Shown one piece after another: positions 17,061-24,905 of a DNA stretch of 64,000 nucleotides. Where the stretch lies: the NCBI RefSeq assembly GCF_000189395.1, contig NZ_AEPB01000008.1, positions 16,203 through 80,202 on the forward strand, given 5' to 3'. The stretch comes from Planococcus donghaensis MPA1U2 (GTDB taxonomy: Bacteria; Bacillota; Bacilli; Bacillales_A; Planococcaceae). The notes below the pieces were generated by a model. That model was not told the origin of the DNA. It did no database searches and saw nothing but the letters and a program-made list of their open reading frames with translations. Within the stretch, counting starts at the first letter, position 1; each line of letters begins with the position of its first letter. Position numbers and translations under genes: made by a program.

Positions 17061-17675
17061 TTATTTTGAGTACAACTGGTACAAAATGTACAACGCCATC
17101 ATCCAAATAATCAATGCGGATAGTTGATTAACTCTTTTCAAGAGTCTACCACTGGTATCGATTTGACCAATTTTTCTTCCAGCAATGGCCAATGAAAAGA
17201 ACCAAATCCATGAAACGCCAATAACCGCTGCAGTAAATATCCATTTATCTACCCCTATATAGACGAGTGAACTTGTCCCTATTACACCGACGATATCCAT
17301 AATGGCATGTGGATTTAGTATAGAAACAGACGCTGCAAATATAATTTGTCGTTTAGCAGTTAATGGACTGGATTGGGTATTCGAACGGATTTCTGGATTC
17401 GTTTTCCACATCACCCTTCCCATATAAGACAGAAACACAAAGCCCCCTAAAAACAAACTTGTTTTTAACCACTCAAAACTGAAGACTACAATCGAAACGC
17501 CGGTAACAGCTAAATAAATGAGTAATGTATCACAAAAGGCGGCCGTTATGACTGATGGAAAGGCAGAAGAGAGTTTTCGGTGGGTGGCTCCTTGATTGAA
17601 TATAAATACGTTTTGAACACCTAGGGGCAATATGAGTCCAAGCGCTAATAAAAATCCATGAAGTAATGGTTCCAA
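17061..17675 (-). CDS. LysE/ArgO-family amino-acid exporter
   Basis: A 204-residue membrane protein with six hydrophobic segments. The N-terminal LALGLILPLGVQNVFIFNQG motif is typical of LysE/ArgO translocators (GPQNxFV-type), and SILNPHAIMDIVGVIG near residue 118 is the second signature (NPHAxLD). Proteins of this family export basic amino acids such as lysine or arginine. Preceded by AGGAGG on the reverse strand. It converges on osmC and has its own promoter region before the 5'-nucleotidase gene's end. Confidence 0.9.
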   Translation of the reverse strand: MEPLLHGFLLALGLILPLGVQNVFIFNQGATHRKLSSAFPSVITAAFCDTLLIYLAVTGVSIVVFSFEWLKTSLFLGGFVFLSYMGRVMWKTNPEIRSNTQSSPLTAKRQIIFAASVSILNPHAIMDIVGVIGTSSLVYIGVDKWIFTAAVIGVSWIWFFSLAIAGRKIGQIDTSGRLLKRVNQLSALIIWMMALYILYQLYSK

Positions 17676-17760
17676 GATTGTTCCTCCTAACGTCTACTTG
17701 TTTAGTATAGAGAAAGATGAGCGTGTTGAGCTATTAAAATAGAGTACAGAAATTTAAATA

Positions 17761-17803
17761 AGACCCACAGCGAAAGTCTAAAAACGACTTTACTGTGGGT
17801 CTT
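17761..17803 (-). terminator. intrinsic terminator after the 5'-nucleotidase gene
   Basis: On the reverse strand AGACCCACAG and CTGTGGGTCT pair, with an inner AAAGTC/GACTTT stem, followed by a T-containing tract. It lies about 20 bases beyond the nucleotidase stop. Confidence 0.75.
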
Positions 17804-17823
17804 TGTAGTTTAAAGAAGTAGGA

Positions 17824-19250
17824 TTAAACACTAATTACGTTTGCAGTAGTTGGTATTTTATAAGGACCATGATCTTTAATGTAGGATTGAATAACATCGA
17901 TAGCAAAAACGCCTTGATAGTTTTTCTTGTCTTCGTGATTTTTAAAAGACTGACTTCCACCACCTACAACTCGGTATGTTTTATCGCGTTGTAAAGTACT
18001 GTCGGCAATTTGAAGAGTTTGAATGCGGTGTCCTTTTGGATTATATGGCTTATAAGTCATATTTATTCCGCTAGAACGGAGAACATAACCTCCTTTTTGT
18101 TCAAAAGGATCCGATGAATAAACTTGTTCTAAATTATGTTCTAAAGCATCTAATAATTGTTGTCCCGTCAATTCCAATGTAAACAATTCGGGATTGGTCG
18201 GAATGATAGTGTAAAGATCGTAAAGCGTTACGGGTCCAGTTGCTATAGGGTGACCATATCGCCAACCGTGTGAAAAAGCAGCATCGCATTCTAAAGATGA
18301 CAAATAAGCATCGGTGATTAACTTATCCATAGGCGCTTCTTCCAAAGTCATTCGGTGAAGCAAAGTTTTAGTTTCACCTGCGATAAATGATCGTTCTTTT
18401 TCATATTCGACTAGTAGTTCTTCCACAAGTCGTTTAATTTCCTGGTCTTCCTCGAATTGTTCATCGATCACAATCAATTCGTATTGGATATCCAATATAG
18501 CTCCATCTTCAAAGTTCACATCAAGCCTCCCTAAGAAAGAACTACTCGAACCTGCTTGGACAATATGAGTGTTGTTTTGGATAATCGGTTCATGGACACG
18601 ATCGTGGCTATGGCCGGAAAGAACGATGTCGATTCCGTCTACTAAAGAAACGAGCTTAACGTCTAAGGGCAGACCCATATGGCTTAATAAAACGATAACA
18701 TCAACCTGGTCCTGAAGCGCTTCAACGGCTTCTCTCACTTCTTCTACGCCTTTAGTAAAATACAAGCCTTCTGAAAAATCTGGGGGCATGGTGATGTCGA
18801 CATAAGGATAAGTTAGTCCGATTACGCCAATAGTTATCCCATTTAACTTTTTTATTGTGTATGGAGTTAAAAATACATCGCGCGTTTCATCGTCCATCAC
18901 ATTACAAGCAAGCGCGGGAAATTGAAGCTTTTTGGTCAACTTTTGAAGTTGTTTTTTTCCATATGCGTAATCCCAATTCCCCGGTACAAAGCCATCAATC
19001 GGCATCTTTTCAAGAATGGGCAATAGCGCTTCTCCTTTTGTAGCAACCAGAGGTAAAGTACCATGAAACAAGTCCCCACCATCAAAAAATAAGACATTTT
19101 CATTTTCTTTTTTAGGTTTTTAACATATTGACTGATTCTAGAAAATCCTCCAGCTTTTTTTAAGGTTGGCCCATCCGTTCCCCAAAAAAGTTCTTGATGT
19201 TGTTCAAGGCATCCATGAGTATCGTTTTGCTGAATCAATGTGAATTTCAT
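17824..19250 (-). pseudogene. metallophosphatase/5'-nucleotidase (YunD-like), one-base frameshift
   Basis: Reverse-strand start ATG 19250 (MKFTLIQQNDTHG, with AGGGAAAAGG upstream) gives the metallophosphatase N-terminus. The continuation FFDGGDLFHGT, GNWDYAYG, LLSHMG and SGHSHDRVH, plus the 5'-nucleotidase C-terminal domain, is in the -1 frame to the stop at 17824. Joined length is about 475 residues, normal for the family (about 460 for YunD). The metal ligands D-x-H, GGD, GNWD, H and GHSH all survive. The break sits exactly at A AAA AAG (19113-19107), in phase for -1 slippage, so it may be an assembly error, a mutation or recoding. No signal peptide is seen. Confidence 0.85.
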
Positions 19251-19516
19251 CCTTTTCCCTCTTTTCTGGAATATTGCGAAACTTCTTTTACTGTAATGCA
19301 AAAACTCTTTTTTGACGAGTTTATTAACTTCTTCAGAAACTAATAAGAACTTAGTAAAAATTAACCTGATAGATAAAGTGGTGGATACAAGTGGAACTTT
19401 GAAAAACTCAGCTTTATTAGTTTAATCATCATATCGGGTGTTCAAAAGATTACTACCATTCTAGTTATAGAAACACGCGTTCATCCAACTACTCAAGCTC
19501 CTTTCTAATAAGGTTA

Positions 19517-19823
19517 TTGACAGTCTATTTTGATTTCAGTAAAATAATTCCAATATGGTAAACACATGGATCAGTATTGCTAAGAAAACTTGAATACATA
19601 GAATGCTGCTATTTGCTGAAACGCAACCAATTCGCCTGTGAGTGGTCAGGGTGATAAGAAGATCAAACGAGTGAAAAAGAGTGGAACGCCGCTAGGAAAA
19701 ACTATCACCTCTTTTAGAAGGTGATAGGTTTTTTGTTTTCTCAATGAAGTTAAAGAGGAGCGGTGGAATATATCTTGGAGATAGTGAAGAAGTGAGTAGA
19801 TTGTGCAACGGAGGTTAATCCAT
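19517..19823 (+). promoter_or_regulatory. promoter and attenuator-like structured leader before the PP2C gene
   Basis: TTGACA (19517-19522), 17 bases, TAAAAT (19540-19545) is a good promoter. Its transcript would run about 270 bases untranslated and meet a terminator at 19698-19734. GGTGATA at 19650-19656 duplicates the terminator's 3' arm and can pair with the 5' arm TATCACC, so an antiterminator is available. AAGAGTGGAACGCCGC at 19677-19692 recalls the T-box consensus AGGGTGGNACCGCG but with a mismatch and an inserted base. I see no convincing T-box stem I. A metabolite- or tRNA-sensing leader is possible. Confidence 0.45.
19698..19734 (+). terminator. leader terminator upstream of the PP2C gene
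   Basis: CTATCACCT (19702-19710) and AGGTGATAG (19719-19727) pair around CTTTTAGA and are followed by GTTTTTTG. No coding gene lies upstream on this strand since 19302, which points to attenuation of the downstream gene. Confidence 0.75.
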
Positions 19824-20639
19824 ATGAGTAATGGTCTTTACAATAAGGAATTTAGTTGGGTGGGGAGTCAGTCTCACTATGTTGATGAGATTGATGTCCG
19901 CCAAATACAACATGTAACTATGGGGCGCTTCGGAGGCAATTCAACTGCAGGTCAATATAAAAATGAAGATGCTTGTCTCGTTTGGACAAATGAAAAGGAA
20001 GATTGGGAATTTGTTGTTCTTTTAGATGCGCATCACTCGGCAGAAAGTGCCGAACTGGTGATATTTACAGTCAACGAGTTAAAAGATGTTATCCAAAAAA
20101 ATTTGAAGTTGCCGATCAAACAGGCATTCGAACAAACAGCAGACACGTTATTAACAACTTTTGAAAGTTCCGACTTTAAAGAGGCATGTAAGAAAGTGCA
20201 AGGAGAAACAGCGGTTTTATGTGTAGTCCGGAAAGGCAAATTTCTCTGGTGGCTATCTATCGGAGATTGTCTTCTTTATCTATTTCATCCAGAACTATTA
20301 GCCTTGAATGAAACTCAACAAAATCACCGCAGTTTTTATGAATGGATTGGACAAGTAAATACGTTTGAGCTACCGGTTCCTTGTTACAGTGTCGGAACGA
20401 AAGAATTAAGAAAAGGAAAAAATCACATATTGTTGACTACTGATGGGCTTGTTGAATGTCCAAACACCAACTTTTGGGACTCATATGAAGTCGGAAAACC
20501 ATTTGAAACTCTTTCGAACAAGCAAGGTGTACTAGCCTTACTAGAAGAGATTAAAGGAAAAAATGTCCGTGACAGTACAACAATCTTATCTTGGTTTATA
20601 AATATAGACGTTGATTCAACTCGTCCAAGTAATGGATGA
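19824..20639 (+). CDS. PP2C-family serine/threonine phosphatase-like protein
   Basis: A 271-residue PP2C-fold protein; ATG 19824 follows CGGAGG by 10 bases. Motifs in order: KNEDACLVW (metal Asp), VVLLDAHHSAESAE in place of the usual DGHGG, GETAVLCVV, SIGDCLLYLF, LLTTDGLVE with the metal-binding Asp, and RDSTTILSW where a DN pair is normal. The altered GHGG motif and DS for DN leave catalytic activity uncertain. It may act on a stress- or signalling kinase partner not present here. It lies behind a long leader with a terminator, so premature termination probably controls it. Confidence 0.75.
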   Translation: MSNGLYNKEFSWVGSQSHYVDEIDVRQIQHVTMGRFGGNSTAGQYKNEDACLVWTNEKEDWEFVVLLDAHHSAESAELVIFTVNELKDVIQKNLKLPIKQAFEQTADTLLTTFESSDFKEACKKVQGETAVLCVVRKGKFLWWLSIGDCLLYLFHPELLALNETQQNHRSFYEWIGQVNTFELPVPCYSVGTKELRKGKNHILLTTDGLVECPNTNFWDSYEVGKPFETLSNKQGVLALLEEIKGKNVRDSTTILSWFINIDVDSTRPSNG

Positions 20640-20684
20640 GCTACAGTCAGTTAAGAATTCAACTCAAATAGGGGGGCATTTTCA

Positions 20685-21182
20685 TTGGAAATTTGGGGTT
20701 TAGTAGATGAAGGTAGAAACCCGTTAGGTAAGTTTCATACTAGGGGGACTGAACTTCCGCCTAGCGAATTCCATGTGGTTGTGGAAATATTTACGATAAA
20801 TGCTGACGGGCGAATTTTATTGACGCAAAGAGACGCTCTTAAGACGTATCCATTGCTTTGGGAAAGTACAGGCGGATCGATTACAGCTGGAGAAAGCAGT
20901 GTGGAAGGTGCTGTTCGGGAACTTGAAGAAGAGACGGGAATTGCTGTAACCCCCAAAGAGCTTCAGTACTTAGGAGAAATTAAAAAAGGCAATTATTTCT
21001 TAGACAGTTATGTGTTCAGAAGTACGAGAGATATTGAAATAGGTGATTTGATTTTGCAACCGGGTGAAGTATGTGATGCGAAATGGGTTACGTTAAAAGA
21101 ATTAGAGGATCTGAACAAGAGAGGAAAAATCGTTCCTGCCGTCTGGGAACGATACCAATTGTATTTGAACGAACTAGAGTGA
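20685..21182 (+). CDS. NUDIX hydrolase
   Basis: A 165-residue NUDIX protein with a TTG start, preceded by GGGGGG 8 bases upstream. The NUDIX box is complete: GSITAGE, then REL-EEETGI, at about residues 65-87. The N-terminal part (VDEGRNPLG near 6-14 and HVVVEIFTIN near 29) is like the Idi/YfcD-type NUDIX group that act on nucleoside diphosphate derivatives or isoprenoid-like pyrophosphates. Substrate cannot be decided. It is co-oriented with the PP2C gene and the small lipoprotein that follows. Confidence 0.92.
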   Translation: MEIWGLVDEGRNPLGKFHTRGTELPPSEFHVVVEIFTINADGRILLTQRDALKTYPLLWESTGGSITAGESSVEGAVRELEEETGIAVTPKELQYLGEIKKGNYFLDSYVFRSTRDIEIGDLILQPGEVCDAKWVTLKELEDLNKRGKIVPAVWERYQLYLNELE

Positions 21183-21267
21183 TGAAGGCGTGACAGAGAA
21201 CCTGATCGTATTATATAGAGAAGATTTAATGTGTGGGAAAAATATCTGTTTAAGGAGATGTAAAACG

Positions 21268-21513
21268 ATGAAGTTTCTAAAGTACCTACTATTATTCGCT
21301 TTCATATTACTTCTGGCTTCTTGTTCTACAGGGTACCCAGCAACGGAATTAGAAGGAGAAGAACCGATAGTAATTGGACATATTATTGAGGTATTAGAAG
21401 AAAAAATTATTTTTGTCGTTGAAGGAATGTACAAAAAAGGGGACAAAGTTGCTGTCTGGAAATTTGAAGAAGGCCCTGAGATTGCGGAAAAGATTGTGCT
21501 CTTGGAAAAGTGA
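21268..21513 (+). CDS. small lipoprotein (81 aa)
   Basis: ATG 21268 is preferred over earlier in-frame codons because AAGGAGATG precedes it. The protein has a lipoprotein signal peptide: MKFLKY, a hydrophobic core, then the lipobox LLASC with Cys20. The mature part (about 60 residues, including VIGHIIEVLEEKIIFVVEGMYKKGDKVAVW) looks like an OB- or DUF3221-type beta fold common in Bacillus lipoproteins. It would be anchored on the outer face of the membrane. Function unknown. Confidence 0.75.
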   Translation: MKFLKYLLLFAFILLLASCSTGYPATELEGEEPIVIGHIIEVLEEKIIFVVEGMYKKGDKVAVWKFEEGPEIAEKIVLLEK

Positions 21514-21589
21514 AATTCGCAGAAGTTTTAACGGTGAATGAATCTAATTATCACGTACGGCGGAAACTTCACTTCTTATCGATAGAAGA

Positions 21590-21712
21590 ATGCAGATCGA
21601 CCCATTACAAGAAACGATTTTTGAGAAAGACAGAATGGCATTGATTGATAGTGGAGTAACATACATGAAATTTGTAGAAGAGAAGAAAAAACGCCATTCC
21701 AATTGGGAATAG
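21590..21712 (+). other. short ORF, possible gene remnant (40 aa)
   Basis: The frame is open from 21548 and has an ATG at 21590 without a ribosome binding site. The peptide (QIDPLQETIFEKDRMALID and then a Lys-rich tail) looks protein-like rather than random, and its stop codon lies inside the loop region of a terminator. I think it is the 3' end of a lost gene, but I cannot name the family. Confidence 0.35.
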
Positions 21713-21722
21713 CGCTTTTTTA
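21686..21722. terminator. bidirectional terminator
   Basis: AAAAAACGCCATTCC, loop, GGGAATAGCGCTTTTTT forms a stem with one bulge and has A/T tracts on both sides, so it can serve the genes on either strand. Confidence 0.75.
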
Positions 21723-21757
21723 TTGAATTCATGAAAAAAACATTGAAGCAAAAGTAA

Positions 21758-21886
21758 TCATCCACGACTTGCCAAAAATACAAGAGCATCTACAATCACG
21801 TTTAATTGGTAGCCGATAAATATTCCCGATCCTGCAATTATCATCAAACAAAGTAGCAAGACTATTCGGAAAGTTGATTCACTCAA
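21758..21886 (-). CDS. small single-span membrane protein (42 aa)
   Basis: A reverse-strand ORF too short for most gene finders: TTG at 21886 preceded by GAGGTG at a spacing of 7-8 bases. The peptide has a charged start (SESTFR), one hydrophobic span (IVLLLCLMIIAGSGIFIGY) and a second short hydrophobic stretch, ending at 21758. A terminator follows at 21722-21686. The ribosome binding site, composition and terminator support a real gene. Function unknown; possible membrane peptide. Confidence 0.5.
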   Translation of the reverse strand: MSESTFRIVLLLCLMIIAGSGIFIGYQLNVIVDALVFLASRG

Positions 21887-21960
21887 AGGTAGCACCTCAA
21901 TCTGATTTTGAATTATAACTAATAAGTTAATACGATAGCAAGATGGAATTCAATGGCTAC

Positions 21961-22428
21961 TTATTTATCTTGCAGATTATCCAACTGCTTTACTACAGCC
22001 ATTACTTTGCCGAACCGATCTCCTAAATCCTCAAAGCCTAAGCTTTTATATAAATTATGAGCATTTAAGTTGTCAGGGTGATAACCCACAACGATTTTTG
22101 TTGGGCCCAACAATCTGTTCATCTCAGCAAGCATTAAATTGGTTGCGGCTTTGCCAATTCCTTGTCCTTGGAATGCTTGATCCACCATTATTCGGTAAAC
22201 CCAATAGCCACCAAGTTCTTCAGGCACAGAATTATACATTAAAAAGCCAACTGTTTGATTGTCTTTACAAATCGCGTAAGGTTTTAAGCTAGGTTCAAAC
22301 TTTGATTGGGCAATGGATACGGCATTAGGCTCCATGTATTGTTTTTGATCTTCTGAAACTTCGAGTTCGCAGCAGTCATACCAATTTTCTGCATTTAATT
22401 CGACGATTTTCACATCGTTTGTTTTCAT
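21961..22428 (-). CDS. GNAT-family N-acetyltransferase
   Basis: A 155-residue GNAT (Spt/diamine acetyltransferase-like). Start ATG 22428 is chosen for AAAGGGG 8 bases upstream; an upstream in-frame ATG at 22467 lacks a site. The acetyl-CoA motif is DQAFQGQGIGKAATNLMLAEM near residues 84-104, and the C-terminal NLNAHNLYKSLGFEDLGDRFG matches motif B. The PNAVSIAQSKFEPSLKPYAI pattern recalls polyamine acetyltransferases such as PaiA/BltD, but the substrate is not certain. Confidence 0.87.
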   Translation of the reverse strand: MKTNDVKIVELNAENWYDCCELEVSEDQKQYMEPNAVSIAQSKFEPSLKPYAICKDNQTVGFLMYNSVPEELGGYWVYRIMVDQAFQGQGIGKAATNLMLAEMNRLLGPTKIVVGYHPDNLNAHNLYKSLGFEDLGDRFGKVMAVVKQLDNLQDK

Positions 22429-22712
22429 TATTTTTCCCCTTTCGATTTTTGGGGAACGCAAAATCAAGTCTGGATTAGGCGTAAAACCCCTCGTATTCTC
22501 TAATAGTATAGATAGGTTGAATTGTCATATTGAACGCCTCCTTAGTTAGCTAATGTCTTAATGGTATCATTATTTAACTTCCTACACTATGCATTTAAGG
22601 AACAATAATCCAACAGCGGCAATCACAAAAGTATTTTATTAGTAGGAGTGGTAATTTATCTGTTCAAACTCCGAGTATGTAACGGCTGGTTTAACTAAGG
22701 AAAACCGATTTT

Positions 22713-22838
22713 GCAAACAAACTTGAGTTTATCGCAAACAAACGCCGTTATCGCGCAAACAACCAAAGTGAAACTGCAAACAAACTACATATTTGCGCAA
22801 ACAAATCTTCTTATCCCGCAAACAAACGCATTTTCTTA
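22713..22838. repeat. six 21-nt tandem units with GCAAACAAA core
   Basis: The core GCAAACAA(A/C) starts at 22713, 22734, 22755, 22776, 22797 and 22818, an exact 21-base period, with the remaining 11-12 bases of each unit different. In one frame this spells ANKxxxx heptads with no stop for about 130 bases but with no start codon. It lies in a 678-base gap (22429-23106) that contains no supported gene. The exact period equals two DNA turns and seven codons. Confidence 0.85.
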
Positions 22839-23055
22839 TAGTTCGACCAAGAATGTTGAGTGGGAAATATAAAAATGCATGGATAGGATCCATGAAGAAT
22901 CACTTTCTAGCTCACAATATCCATTTCAAGATTCTTTTTTCATTCGAACGCAGGAAATTTACCATCAAACACGTATAAAAAAAGATTAACTTTTTGAGGG
23001 CTGGATTCTTGCTATATTAATTTCTACTAACCACCAATTGTTTGGAACAAGTAAA

Positions 23056-23081
23056 AGAAGTGCAGCAAAAGCTGCACTTCT
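23056..23081 (-). terminator. hairpin downstream of the ABM-domain gene
   Basis: AGAAGTGCAGC and GCTGCACTTCT form a perfect 11-bp stem with a 4-base loop; on the reverse strand it is followed by TTTAC. It lies 26 bases past the ABM gene's stop. Confidence 0.7.
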
Positions 23082-23106
23082 AAAAAGTTTAGTAAAATTA
23101 ATTTGT

Positions 23107-23409
23107 CTATCTTTTTCCACCCCTAGACTGCAAAGTGTTGATTCTTTCCATTCCTGTAATAATGGGCTTTGCTCGCTTTATCAACAATTTCGTTGCATCT
23201 AGTGACAATGATGCTAGATGTGCTTTTACACTTTTCCAAACTTCATAAACATATACGGAATCAGGTTTTTCTTCAGCAGTACCTACTAAATAGACTTCGC
23301 AATCGTCCAAGCTTTGCATTGATAATGCGGCTTCTAACAAAATATCTACTAAAGTTTCGCGATGTTCAGCTTGTACTTTAAACTTTCCATACAACCCAAA
23401 CTTGTTCAT
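23107..23409 (-). CDS. putative quinol monooxygenase, ABM domain
   Basis: A 100-residue antibiotic-biosynthesis-monooxygenase (ABM) dimeric barrel protein. ATG 23409 follows AAGGAGG; upstream codons in frame have no site. The pattern FGLYGKFKVQAEHRETLVDILLEAA, then CEVYLVGTAEEKPDSVYVYEVWKS with the conserved Glu-x-Trp, fits YgiN-like quinol monooxygenases or haem-degrading relatives. Cytoplasmic. It would fit with the electrophile/quinone genes elsewhere in the window, though not adjacent to them. Confidence 0.8.
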   Translation of the reverse strand: MNKFGLYGKFKVQAEHRETLVDILLEAALSMQSLDDCEVYLVGTAEEKPDSVYVYEVWKSVKAHLASLSLDATKLLIKRAKPIITGMERINTLQSRGGKR

Positions 23410-23444
23410 CCAATACCTCCTTAAAAGTTTAATGAAAATAGTGT

Positions 23445-23827
23445 TTAAACAATCTCCATCACAGCAAAATAATTCCATTCATCATCTGCGAAATTAAAGC
23501 TTCTCCCAGTACCCATATTTACCAATTCACCCGTTTCAATATTTTTTTCTTAAATTCTGCATGCAACTTCTCAATATGATCCGAGTAGAACATCAATGAT
23601 GGTGTACCTAGATTTAGGTCAGGTGACATTTTTGAAATAACTTCTTTGTCATGTAAAACAATCGTCGTTTCAGCATCTTCAGTAGGGGCAATTTCAATCC
23701 ATTTCATCCCCATTTCTTCAGAACCTCCGTAAGCAATTGCTTTAAATCCAACTTTGTCTTTCCAAAATACCTCTGCTTTGTCTTGATCTTTCACATACAA
23801 CATTACTTGCCCTAATTTGTTAATCAT
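23445..23827 (-). pseudogene. VOC-family (glyoxalase-fold) protein, one-base frameshift
   Basis: ATG 23827 (GGAGGG upstream) begins INKLGQVMLYVKDQDKAEVFW, a VOC fold. In the annotated frame it ends early at 23519. Reading on in the -1 frame gives NIETGELVNMGTGRSFNFADDEWNYFAVMEIV and a stop at 23445, exactly the missing C-terminal strand of the fold. One A lost from the run at 23542-23548 (A7 here, A8 expected) accounts for it. Length about 127 residues when joined, normal for VOC bleomycin-resistance-type proteins. Confidence 0.85.
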
Positions 23828-23972
23828 CAAAATCCCTCCGAAAACAATAATTTATGTATTTGTAACTATTATATACAGAATATTCAAACAAAATCAAAAA
23901 CAAAAAAATTATCAGGTATAATAATGAAGAGTAATTAAAAATTAAAACAGCTTAAAGGGGGAATGATTAATA

Positions 23973-24386
23973 ATGAAGCATCAAATTACGCCGTATTTAA
24001 TTTTCAACGGCAACGCAAAAGAAGCATTAAAATTTTATAAAGAACTGTTTGATGGTGAAATTTCAGATGTGCAAACGTATAAAGAGGCTGATTTTCCAAC
24101 ACCACCAGAGGCAGAAAATAGAATTATGCATGCAAGATTTAAAAAAGGTGAATTGTTTTTCATGGTATCCGACTCTTTCCCCAATCAAGATGTAGAAACG
24201 GGGAGTAACATTTCATTAGTTTTAGAATTTGATAAACAAGAGGAGATGGATACTGTTTATCATCATTTAGCTGAAAATGGAACAGTTGCAATGGAGTTGC
24301 AAGACACTTTTTGGGGAGCGCGTTATGCAAAAGTAAAAGATGCTTTTGGTGTAACTTGGGATCTAAACTATACTCATTCAAAATAA
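23973..24386 (+). CDS. VOC-family protein, PhnB/YjdN-like
   Basis: A 137-residue VOC protein, GGGGG upstream of the ATG. It starts QITPYLIFNGNAKEALKFYKELF and ends WGARYAKVKDAFGVTWDLNY, the characteristic start and end of PhnB/YjdN-type (3-demethylubiquinone-9 methyltransferase-like) proteins. Metal residues of true glyoxalase are not obvious. Function unknown; the family is often linked to small-molecule modification or resistance. Confidence 0.87.
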   Translation: MKHQITPYLIFNGNAKEALKFYKELFDGEISDVQTYKEADFPTPPEAENRIMHARFKKGELFFMVSDSFPNQDVETGSNISLVLEFDKQEEMDTVYHHLAENGTVAMELQDTFWGARYAKVKDAFGVTWDLNYTHSK

Positions 24387-24482
24387 GTCATAGCATCATA
24401 ACTGTATTTTTATATTTTCCCGTATGGAAGAAATAACTAAATTCTAGTAGAGGAATTCTTTTAAATGTTAGGAGGAACCCAA

Positions 24483-24719
24483 ATGAGTCAACAATCATGG
24501 TTACCTACGTTAAAAACGAATACTCCTGAAGAAGGATACGAACTTGCAGTGAAACTTGCGCGAAAAGCTGTAGGTATGATTCAACCCGATGAAAATGTTC
24601 GAAAAAAACTACGACTAGATTATGCAACAAATGCGGATAGTTTAACATTAGCATCCCAAGTGGTGGCTATTCATTTTCAAACAGTTGCAGCTGCGAATAA
24701 TTATTGGAACGATAAGTGA
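24483..24719 (+). CDS. hypothetical protein (78 aa)
   Basis: ATG 24483 is chosen because AGGAGG (24470-24475) lies 7 bases upstream; an in-frame ATG at 24465 precedes that site. The peptide is helical and soluble, with DENVRKKLRLDYATNADSLTLASQVVAIHFQ. I recognise no family. It is followed by a terminator at 24739, so it is a single-gene unit. Function unknown. Confidence 0.6.
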   Translation: MSQQSWLPTLKTNTPEEGYELAVKLARKAVGMIQPDENVRKKLRLDYATNADSLTLASQVVAIHFQTVAAANNYWNDK

Positions 24720-24738
24720 ATATAAAACATTCGCATTC

Positions 24739-24775
24739 CGAAACCTTAAGATTCAGTCCGAGGTTTCGTTTTTTT
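24739..24775 (+). terminator. intrinsic terminator
   Basis: CGAAACCT and AGGTTTCG enclose a 14-base loop and are followed by TTTTTTT, about 20 bases after the 78-residue gene. Confidence 0.75.
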
Positions 24776-24905
24776 GCGACATGTGAGATTAATACAGACT
24801 TAATCAGGGTATAACTAAGTTTTGTAGAAAAAACTTTTTTAAAAAGCATTTTTCAAGTACGCTTGAATTAGTGAGACTTGGATAAAACAGAAAGGGGGAT
24901 ATAGG

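Noticed and set aside
19674-19734. Definite T-box riboswitch
   Set aside because: Only part of the T-box sequence matches, with an inserted base, and no stem I or specifier loop is visible; kept only as an attenuator candidate.
22713-22838. CRISPR array
   Set aside because: The repeated core is only 9-10 bases with 11-12 base intervals; no cas genes; period matches helix turns, not a CRISPR unit.
22793-22978. 61-codon ORF across the 21-nt repeats
   Set aside because: Starts in the repeat with no ribosome binding site; peptide is a by-product of the repeat and AT-rich flank.
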